Assembly (NCBI GenBank): GCA_014084085.1
Contig: NPFB01000008.1
Location: 505,939-525,177, forward strand
Direction of reading: 5' to 3'
Source of the DNA: Hondaea fermentalgiana
Lineage: Eukaryota > Sar > Bigyra > Thraustochytrida > Thraustochytriidae
Length of the DNA: 19,239 nt
Numbering within the stretch: position 1 is the first letter of the stretch; each line of letters starts with the position of its first letter. Below, piece by piece: positions 1 through 7,200 of this stretch. The notes below the pieces were generated by a model. The model was given only the letters and a program-made list of their open reading frames with translations, ran no database searches and was not told where the DNA came from. The translations under genes were made by a program, and so were the position numbers.

Positions 1-136
1 GGTTGGAGGCTGGCTTCCGCGGCGGGGCAGCGCAGCGAGGCAGGCAGCAGCGCAGCAGAGCGGAGCAGAGCGGAGCAGAGCAGGGCGCCGGCGAGAGCGA
101 GAGGCGCGGCGCAAGGCGAGCGAGCGGGTCGGCGAG
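1..136 (+). promoter_or_regulatory. 5' leader / proximal promoter of the histidinol dehydrogenase gene
   Basis: This GC-rich leader precedes the ATG at 137. It contains a purine-rich degenerate tandem repeat at about 53-84 built on the 10-base unit CGGAGCAGAG (two exact copies at 61-80 plus partial copies). No TATA box is evident. The transcription start cannot be placed, so how much is promoter and how much is 5' UTR is unknown. Confidence 0.4.
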
Positions 137-1489
137 ATGGCGCAGCTTCGAGAGGTGGCGGCCAAGGACGTCAAGGGGCTGAAGCTGGACCCCGTGGACG
201 AGAAGACGCTCGCGGGCGCGCAGGCGATCCTGAGCGACGTGGAGAAGGATGGCGAGAAGGGGTTCCTCAAGCACGCCGAGCGGCTCGGCGACCTCAAGGC
301 GGGCCAGAACTTCATGATCGGCAAGGACGAGCTCAAGGCCGCCTTTGATGCCCTCCCCGAGAAGGACCGCGGCGTCCTCGAGCGCACAGCAGACCGCGTT
401 CGCAAATTCGCAGAGGCGCAGCGCGGGTCCATCAAGGACATCGAGGTCCCGGTCCCCGGCGGATCCGCGGGCCACCAGCTCGCGCCCGTCCGCGTGGCGG
501 GATGCTACGCGCCCGGGGGACGCTACCCCCTCCCCTCGTCTGTGATCATGACTGCCGTCACGGCGCGCGTCGCTGGTGTGGAGAGCGTCTGGGTCGCCTC
601 GCCCAACCCGCAGCCCGCGACGCTGGCTGCCGCCTTCATCGCTGGCGCGGACGGCCTTCTGGCTGCTGGCGGCGCCCACGCGATTGGCGCTTTTGCCTAT
701 GGCCTCGAGGACAAGATCCCGGCCTGCGATGTCATTGTTGGACCTGGCAACAGGTGGGTCACGGCCGCCAAGAAGCTCGTCTCGGGCCTCGTCTCCATTG
801 ACATGCTCGCCGGCCCTAGCGAGTGCCTCGTCATGGCAGACTCGACCGCGGACCCCGCCGTTATTGCCGCTGATCTCCTGGCTCAGGCCGAGCACGATAC
901 TGACGCCCTCCCCGTCCTCGTCACCTGGGACAAGGAGCTCCCTGCCAAGGTGAACGCCGAGCTCAAATCACAGCTCGAGACCCTTACCACGGCCGAAGTC
1001 GCCAGTGTTGCCGTCAGCAAGGGCTTCTACGTGATCGCCGCCGACAAGGAGGAGGCCATCACCGTGACGTCCACGGTTGGCCCCGAGCACCTCGAAGTCA
1101 TGACGACGGACGCCAAGGCTGACACCGCTCGCATCTCGAGCTACGGTGGCGCCTTTATCGGGCAAAAGTCTGCCGAGGTCATTGGCGACTACGGCGCCGG
1201 CCCGAACCACGTTTTGCCCACCAGCGGGTCTGCTCGCTACACGGGTGGTCTTTCTATTTTCACCTTTTTGCGCATTCGCACCTTTTTGCACATGGACGAC
1301 GAGGATTCGACCGAGCAGACTGAGCTTTTCAACGATGCCGTGCACCTTGCGCGCATGGAGGGTCTCGAAGGCCACGCTCGCGCCGCCGAGGCTCGCCTCA
1401 AGGGTATCAACAAGCGCGCGAATGGCGCCGCAGAAGAAAACGGCGATGCTCCGGAGCCAAAGAAGGCCAAGACTGACGATGCCGAATAA
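137..1489 (+). CDS. Histidinol dehydrogenase, stand-alone (EC 1.1.1.23)
   Basis: This enzyme performs the last two steps of histidine synthesis, the NAD-dependent oxidation of L-histidinol to histidine through the aldehyde. The 450-residue length matches single-domain HisD proteins. Visible family blocks are CYAPGGRYPLPSS (123-135), VGPGNRWVTAAK (201-212), DMLAGPSE (222-229), LLAQAEHD (247-254), GPEHLE (315-320), GDYGAGPNHVLPT (350-362) and EGLEGHA (408-414). By alignment with bacterial HisD, the zinc ligands would be Q250, H253, D351 and H413, and the catalytic pair E317/H318; all are present, so it should be active. Fungi carry this activity in trifunctional HIS4, whereas here it is separate. 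No transit peptide is seen, so a cytosolic enzyme is inferred. The last 25 residues are a charged tail with PKKAK. The ATG has G at -3 and G at +4. No introns are visible. Confidence 0.96.
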   Translation: MAQLREVAAKDVKGLKLDPVDEKTLAGAQAILSDVEKDGEKGFLKHAERLGDLKAGQNFMIGKDELKAAFDALPEKDRGVLERTADRVRKFAEAQRGSIKDIEVPVPGGSAGHQLAPVRVAGCYAPGGRYPLPSSVIMTAVTARVAGVESVWVASPNPQPATLAAAFIAGADGLLAAGGAHAIGAFAYGLEDKIPACDVIVGPGNRWVTAAKKLVSGLVSIDMLAGPSECLVMADSTADPAVIAADLLAQAEHDTDALPVLVTWDKELPAKVNAELKSQLETLTTAEVASVAVSKGFYVIAADKEEAITVTSTVGPEHLEVMTTDAKADTARISSYGGAFIGQKSAEVIGDYGAGPNHVLPTSGSARYTGGLSIFTFLRIRTFLHMDDEDSTEQTELFNDAVHLARMEGLEGHARAAEARLKGINKRANGAAEENGDAPEPKKAKTDDAE

Positions 1490-1490
1490 A
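1485..1490 (+). promoter_or_regulatory. AATAAA overlapping the histidinol dehydrogenase stop codon
   Basis: The TAA stop (1487-1489) lies inside an AATAAA hexamer. It is probably incidental, because a second AATAAA lies further downstream at a more usual 3' UTR distance. Confidence 0.25.
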
Positions 1491-1652
1491 TGACCAAGAA
1501 GCATCCAATGCATCCATGGCAAGGTCGGGGAAAAGAATAGTGATGCTATTGTCAAAGCAGCGCGCCACACCACCGCACCGTGTCGCGTCTTTCCCCTTCC
1601 TTCCCAGCGAAGAGCTCCTTCTTCATCATCCGTCCCGTCTCTGCTTTACGAG

Positions 1653-1658
1653 AATAAA
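1653..1658 (+). promoter_or_regulatory. Poly(A) signal AATAAA for the histidinol dehydrogenase gene
   Basis: A canonical AATAAA lies about 165 bases after the stop codon and is followed by a T-rich stretch from 1685, the expected arrangement of a cleavage and polyadenylation site. Confidence 0.55.
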
Positions 1659-1776
1659 TTAGGAATTGAAGATGCAGGTCCCCAATTTTTTTTTATATGT
1701 TTTTTCTTTCCTTTGGTCGATTCGATTCACGAGCTGGCTCTACATTCCCCGCGCATTACTTTCTCCTTTTCTTCTT

Positions 1777-1798
1777 CTCTCTCTCTCTCTCTCTCTCT
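1777..1798 (+). repeat. (CT)11 microsatellite upstream of the GXWXG gene
   Basis: Eleven perfect CT units lie in the presumed promoter/5' UTR, about 174 bases before the chosen start codon. Equally long CT runs occur at 12805-12826 and 16620-16641. Confidence 0.9.
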
Positions 1799-1971
1799 TC
1801 TCTTTAGCCCACTGCGGTTAATTTGGATAACTTTGTTTTGCCATGCCGTGTTCTTGGCCACCAAGGGTGGGACAAAACAACAACTTCTTGCAGACGAGGC
1901 GGCAGCGGCTGAGGGCGCTCGCAAATCCCAATTGCTTTCACATCATCGATACACACTTGTACACAAGCAGC

Positions 1972-2868
1972 ATGGGCGACGGAGACGTGCCGCGCGAAAG
2001 ACCGCTCCGTGCGGCGTTACATCTTGCTCGCCATCTTGCGAGCCCGTGGTGGATCTTGCAATTCGTGAAATCTCCCATCTCGTATCCACGGCGCCTTGTC
2101 GTGTTTATCCTCTTTCTCTGGGGTCTTGGGCGGCTACGCAGCCACGACCCTACGGTGCGCCTTACGGAAAGGAACAAGGTTGTCATTTATTTGCCAAGGC
2201 TACTTTGCGATGTTCTTGCGAGACTGGCATGGCCTCTGAATATGCTCCTCGATGTTGCACCTCTTGCAGCACAAATGTACTTTGCCCGTAAACCGGGCGT
2301 TTGGCCCATGCCTGTCAAGGATCTTGAAAGCATGCAAACGTCAGGTGATGCTAGTAAGGCGCGCGAATCAATTCTCAGCGAGAAGGTGTCCGTCGTGCCT
2401 GAGGAGACGCTCACTCAGCTTTTTGGTACGCTCGAACCAGCTCACGCCGAGGATTTGGTGGCGAAAACCTGGGAAGGCAAGTTGATTCGCACGGGAACAC
2501 GGGCGCTCGATCTCGTTGACCTTGTGCTCGCGCGTCCTCTTCTCGTTTTGGGCGTAGGCTGGGGCAAGCGTTTCCGCGCGCCTCACCGGGGCGATGCACT
2601 CATCCTGCATTGGATGGACAAGATTTACTTTCCCATGCCCATGTACGGAAACGCAAGCATTGTTGACATGGAGTATGCTGGCAAGACTCAAGCCACGGCG
2701 AGATACAACCATCAGCCTTGGAACGAGCATTTCAGAATTCTCAATGACGGCAAGGAATCGGGTAAAATGGTTCTTCTCGGCGCTTGGTGCACTCGCGACA
2801 CCATTGGCGGCTGGTTTACCTTGACGCACCAGACCGAGGTAGAAACGCTCTCTGCATCTAACGCTTGA
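1972..2868 (+). CDS. GXWXG/DUF4334-like protein with hydrophobic N-terminal region
   Basis: This is a 298-residue protein of unknown biochemical role. The C-terminal half has the layout of the GXWXG plus DUF4334 pair. A helix EETLTQLFGTLEP (144-156) leads to TWEG (166-169), followed by the GVGWGKRF block (194-201), which matches the usual W-x-G-K-x-F motif. A DUF4334-like part (about 226-285) includes VDMEYAG and YNHQPWNEHFRIL. The first glycine of the GXWXG signature is replaced by lysine (KTWEG). The N-terminal 105 residues are extra: residues 42-54 are strongly hydrophobic and 71-104 are rich in L, A and V, suggesting membrane association. I chose the ATG at 1972 (A at -3, G at +4) over the in-frame ATG at 1843. 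The family assignment is by pattern only. Confidence 0.7.
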   Translation: MGDGDVPRERPLRAALHLARHLASPWWILQFVKSPISYPRRLVVFILFLWGLGRLRSHDPTVRLTERNKVVIYLPRLLCDVLARLAWPLNMLLDVAPLAAQMYFARKPGVWPMPVKDLESMQTSGDASKARESILSEKVSVVPEETLTQLFGTLEPAHAEDLVAKTWEGKLIRTGTRALDLVDLVLARPLLVLGVGWGKRFRAPHRGDALILHWMDKIYFPMPMYGNASIVDMEYAGKTQATARYNHQPWNEHFRILNDGKESGKMVLLGAWCTRDTIGGWFTLTHQTEVETLSASNA

Positions 2869-3004
2869 AATTGAGGAACTGATCCAAAAAGTGGATGGCC
2901 ACTCGAAGACATATCGTAATTGTGATTGATTTTTGCCAAGTATGAGAAGAGCTTCGATAATTGATTGTGAGCGTAATGAGACAGGCTTCCATTTGTTTGT
3001 ACAA
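2869..3004. other. Short convergent 3' intergenic region
   Basis: Only 136 bases separate the stop codons of the two convergent genes, so their 3' UTRs must be short or overlap. The sequence is AT-richer than the flanking coding DNA. No AATAAA is seen on either strand. Confidence 0.6.
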
Positions 3005-3647
3005 TTAGCATTCTGCTTGCAATTTGTGGCTTGGACTAGGTGCTGTGCTAGGTACCACCGTGCGAGGGTCGAGCGCCTCTTGCTGCGCAGCAATGGCAGC
3101 TTGCTCAAGACGAAGTCTTTCCTCCTTGTCAAGGGAATCGATGATCCACTGGTAGGGCGAGCTATTGAGTCCGAAAAAATGGACGAGGACCTCGCCTGCA
3201 AAGTTCAGGTCTGTCATTTTACGTGGTCAGATCAAAGATGCTCTCTCTCTCTCTCTCTTTCTCTTTCTTGTCAGCGACCTTCAAAGCGTTAGAACTTACT
3301 TCGAACGGTTTTGAAGGATGCGAATTTGAGTAGATCCCATGCCTTTTCCTTGGAGGAGATCTCTTGTGGCGCTTGTGGTGAGCTGCGGCGCAGTGTGAGT
3401 AAAGGGCCCTACCTAGCATTGTTCCTTGGGGCTGGCTGTTCGAAAAAGCTTACCTCCAATAATACGGCCCCCATCTCTCTGGATCATCGGACGCATAGCC
3501 TTCGTCGTCTGAGTCGTCAAATTCGTCAATGTCGTCGTCGTCTTCGTCGAGGGGGTTGTTAAGCTCATAATCTCCCATCCCTCGGGCAGTGTCGTCATCG
3601 TTCGAGGCGAACAGTGCAGACATGTCGCGCGCCTGCGTGGCCATCAT
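3005..3647 (-). CDS. FAM177-like protein, three exons (3454-3647, 3300-3382, 3005-3210)
   Basis: Joining three minus-strand exons gives 160 residues. Exon 1 is acidic and disordered (DEDDDDIDEFDDSDDEG) and ends at RWGPYYW. Exon 2 encodes SSPQAPQEISSKEKAW... through KTVR. Exon 3 encodes NLNFAGEVLVHFFGLNSSPYQWIIDSL and a charged, probably coiled tail. The W-G-P-Y-x-W block, then F-x-G-E-x(5)-G-x(3)-P-x-Y-Q-x-x-I-D, is the FAM177 signature known from animal FAM177A1. The family's upstream R-R-V-I-x-F-like segment is not visible. Junctions are GT-AG and phases match (2/2 and 1/1). The start is the first ATG of an ATG-ATG pair at 3642-3647; the ATG at 3779 would give 204 residues. Family function is poorly known; Golgi/endosomal association is reported for animal members. 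Confidence 0.68.
3211..3299 (-). other. Intron 2 of the FAM177-like gene
   Basis: This 89-base intron on the minus strand starts GTAAGT and ends ATGACAG. It contains a purine-rich stretch with (GA)9 (plus strand (CT)9 at 3241-3258) and a CTGAC branch-point-like sequence before the acceptor. Removing it joins codon phases 1 and 2 without a stop. Confidence 0.7.
3241..3258 (+). repeat. (CT)9 microsatellite inside FAM177-like intron 2
   Basis: Nine CT units on the plus strand read as (GA)9 in the transcript of the minus-strand gene. Repeat length changes here would not alter the protein. Confidence 0.9.
3383..3453 (-). other. Intron 1 of the FAM177-like gene
   Basis: This 71-base intron on the minus strand starts GTAAGC right after the codons for W-G-P-Y-Y-W and ends CGCCGCAG. 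Without removal the frame hits TAA immediately after the conserved tryptophan and one arginine, which supports splicing. Confidence 0.7.
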
Positions 3648-4273
3648 GCTTTCTATCCCTTCCTCTGCAACGTGATTGGTCTCTGTCTGCACGGCCAGCA
3701 CCCCAAGTGAGGAAGAGGAGCCCCATCGATTTGGTCTGTGAAGCCCGTCATCTCTCGCGAACGGTAAACTGTGCCGCATTGCCGCGGTGTGCGAAACCCA
3801 TTTTCTAAATTGGCAATGATCACGTTATTTCTGCCATGCATTGTGTTTGGCCTCGATTTGCAGTCTGAATAGCTTTTTCGCTTCTCCTCGTGAGCGCCGT
3901 AGTCTGTGACGCATGTAAACTTCTTGTGAGAAATTGCCACATGGATTTTACTGATGATGATGGTGATGGTGATGGCGACGATGACGATGATGTTGATGAT
4001 GACGCGCAGCGATGAGTTCTTTGTCGCATCCTACGTCTCATTTGTCTTTGCCGTGCGACCAGTCCAAGGCGTGCATCATGAGCCCGATACACGTAGGCGT
4101 GCATGCCACCGTAGCGCGGGACTTGAATGTGTGTGCAGTGACAATGTGCCAATCGTCATTGTTTTGTCAATCAAGCAGAAAATCAAAGCAAAAGAAGGCC
4201 GGCCAACAGAAGTCGATCCGGATCCGGAGGCAGCGGCGACGAGAGGACGTGCGCGCAAAAGCGCCAAGGAAGG
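3648..4273. promoter_or_regulatory. Divergent promoter region between FAM177-like and RUN-ELMO-TLDc genes
   Basis: These 626 bases lie between two divergently transcribed start codons, so they probably hold both promoters and 5' UTRs. They contain a GAT/GGT trinucleotide-like repeat at 3952-4003. The minus-strand frame stays open up to an ATG at 3779, so part of 3648-3779 could be extra N-terminal coding sequence of the FAM177-like gene. No other gene is supported. Confidence 0.55.
3952..4003 (+). repeat. Degenerate GAT/GAC trinucleotide repeat
   Basis: This is a run of TGA-TGA-TGG-type triplets with GAC interruptions in the divergent intergenic region. It reads as low-complexity Ser or Asp in translation and is treated as non-coding. 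Confidence 0.8.
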
Positions 4274-7200
4274 ATGAAGAAGTCGTGGTGGTCGAGCGCC
4301 GCTGAGTCCGCGGGGGCCGCGGGCGAGGCCCTCGGCAGCCTCTCGAGGTCGCTCGCGACGAGCGCCATGTCGAACATGGGCGGTGACTCGGCACGGCAGG
4401 CGGCCCTGGCCGAGCAGGAGCGACTCGGCCTCTTGCGCGAGCTCAAGGCTGCCGTACGCGCTACGATTGAAGAGGCGAGCACACGGTCCAAGGATCTCGA
4501 CAAGGTCGAACTCGATGAGCGCGACGAGGCGATCCGGGAACTCCTTGTTTGGCTGGAAAGGTGTCTCTGGCACGGCTTGCGGCTCGAGGCCAAGGTGCGG
4601 CGAAAGTCCCCAGATGGTTCACGCTTTGTACTCGTCAAAGAGCCCGAGGTGAGTGTTTGGAACTGTGCGCAATACCTCCAGGGCAGTTCCGTGGACCCGC
4701 GTCTCGAAGCGCTGCTCACTGATGTCCAGGATCTGCTGTTTGTGCGATCCAACACGGGCAAGGGCCGAGCGTGGATGCGACTTGCGCTCAATGAAAAGGT
4801 ACTCGATCTTGCCGTGTCCAAACTGGCAGCGCAGGCCGTTGTCATGCGCGTCTACTATGAATCGTACGCGCTCATGCGCAATGAGGAGTCGAGCATGATC
4901 TTGGCGTCGATGCTGTCGGGCCTGAACGGTCTGGACATTAAAATTCACGTCGATGTCGAGTCTCTCGACACCTTGTCTCCTCCACTTCGAGGCGTCTCTG
5001 TACACGCGGCCTCCTCTTCTGCCTCGTTGTCGCAGCAACAGCGTTCGCAGCAGCAACAGCAGCAACAACAACAACAACAACAGCCGCTGAATCAGCAACA
5101 GCAGCCAACACAACGAGCGAGCGCAAATGGGGCACGACGAGGCAATGTCAAATTAGACATGGCAGCGCGGTCGCTTCGGCGTCGGGCGATAACGAAACGC
5201 AAACAGCTTGAGCAAGAACGTCGCAAGCTAGGGAAGTCAGTGGCGTTTCTGGGTAGCCCGCTCTCGCTCCAGGTGCAGACCGTGACTGTTTCGGCATTGG
5301 CGTACCAAGAGCCAAGTATTGCCGTACCCAACATTTTGCTGCGCGCGATTGCACTTTTTTGGCAGTATGCTCCACGCGAGCACGAGCCTACGGGTTTGTT
5401 CAGCTCTCGCGAAGGCCTGCGGCCTCATGTGATTGACGCGAAGCGGCGGCTCGACAGACTGCGCAGCGATGGCCTAACAATCTTCAGCCGCGTTGACGTG
5501 GACGTCGATCTGAGCACGGCGATGTCCAGTATGGCGGCTACGACTCGCGCTGGTTTGAGCGAGCAACTTCAGCCGCAAGTTGTCGGTGGCATCATTACGA
5601 CATTTTTGCAGGCCCTTCCCACATCGCTCATTCCCCAGGATGCCTACGAGCCTTTGTTGCTTTGCTCCCAGATTGATGACGCGGAGGCCCGTCGCCGTAA
5701 CATCGCGTTGCTCATCGAGACATTTCCATTGGGCCATCGCGCCGTGCTAGACCTTTTGACGCGGACGCTCGATCACCTTTTCGGAGGGTCGGCGGAGGCC
5801 TTTGCAGCTGCGGCTTCGTCTTTGGCGCCCGCGGTTCTGCGTCCTGCGGGTGACGCGCCGCGACAAAACGTTGTGGAGCGTCAAGTTCTAGGTGAGGTGT
5901 TTACACACCACGTGGAGTGTCTGGGTAAGACGAGACAAGATTTGCGTGAGACGCGCGCGAGGCTCGCAGACAAGTGGGCTCGGCTCCGACGCTATCGCGA
6001 TGATATGGCCACACCCGTTCGCGAGGTGACGCATGGCCCTGAACTCGACACATTGTGGGCGCTTCTTGACCCAAGCGAGGATGGAAAGGAAAAGGGCGCC
6101 GATGGTACAGAGGATGACGAGCAAGACAAGCGTGTGGACGAGCAAGGTGGCAAGGATGCGGATGCAAGTTCGCGAGACTGGACTGCGCGTGGTGCACAGT
6201 CCAAGAACATCTATGAAGACTTTCGTGGAGGCGGCAAATTTGCGCTGGAGATGGTGACGTATTTTGTGCGAGCACACCGTGCCAAGGCGCGGCTGATCAT
6301 CAAGTCGCAAAAGTACCCGTTCATTCGTGCTGCCTCGCAAGTGGCACGCCTTTGCAGCGATGTTCTGCAGCTTTCGGCGCAGGACCATACCACGTTGCCG
6401 GAGACGCCGTGGTGGGGACTCCTGAGCGAGAGTGATGCGGTGCCTCGGGTCTTTTGCATGTCCCTCTTGCTGCTCGACATTAACTTTTGCGAATCTGGCG
6501 CGAGTATCACGGACTTTGGTCGCGTCGCGCAGGAGACACGCATTCACATGTCGGATCTCCTCTCGCTCGGACCGACGAGCGTGAACAAGTTGTGGCACAG
6601 CTGGATCCAGCTGCGCGCGGAGCGCATGTTGTGGGCCAAGTCCCAGCAGGGCAACGCTGGTGGTGGTGCTCCTGCATCAGCAGCACCGACGCCAGCACCA
6701 GCACTAGCACCAGCACCAGCACCGCCGCAAGCCTCAGTCGGCGCCTCGACGCCTTTGAACGGCGAAGCACATTCGAGTGCAACGTCAGACGGCCCGAGGG
6801 TCACGCAAGAAGAGAATCAAGTGAGCGAGAAGACGCACATGGAATCGACAAGTACAAGTGTATCCGCAACAACAACAGCAAAGGAGGAGGGTAAACAGCA
6901 GCAGCAGGAGCAGCAGGAGGACGAAGCCGTGTACGCAGGCGTGGACCTAGACCAATTGCTCCCCGTGGTGCTTGGCTCCACGGAAACGTTGACCAAGACG
7001 CACATTGCCAAGCTCGAGGCGGCGTTACCGAGCGTGTACCAGGGCTACGACTGGAAGGCTGTCTTTTCCTCGAACGGAAGCGACCACGATATTGGCGATT
7101 TTTACAACAACGCCGAGGGGCATGAGGCGACACTGCTGGTTGTCCGAGATAAGGGCGGCGCTATCTTTGGCGGATTCTGCCCGCGCCCGTGGGCTTTGGA

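Larger units (their letters stand above)
1490..1971 (+). other. Intergenic region: 3' UTR of the HDH gene and promoter/5' UTR of the GXWXG gene
   Basis: This gap of about 480 bases has no credible gene. It contains the AATAAA at 1653-1658, a T-run (about 1685-1694) followed by pyrimidine-rich sequence, and a (CT)11 tract at 1777-1798. An in-frame upstream ATG at 1843 could add 43 residues to the next protein, but that stretch has lower GC and no protein-like character, so I treat it as 5' UTR. Confidence 0.6.

Noticed and set aside
1252..1296. Near-duplicate CACCTTTTTGC blocks inside the histidinol dehydrogenase gene
   Set aside because: They encode the G-L-S-I-F-T-F-L-R-I-R-T-F-L stretch, which looks like normal family sequence rather than a recent duplication.
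968..1573. 201-codon minus-strand open frame opposite the histidinol dehydrogenase gene
   Set aside because: It is the shadow of a GC3-rich gene on the other strand and resembles no family.
1843..1971. N-terminal extension of the GXWXG-like protein from the ATG at 1843
   Set aside because: The extra 43 residues are not protein-like in composition, the DNA is AT-richer, and the ATG at 1972 has a better context.
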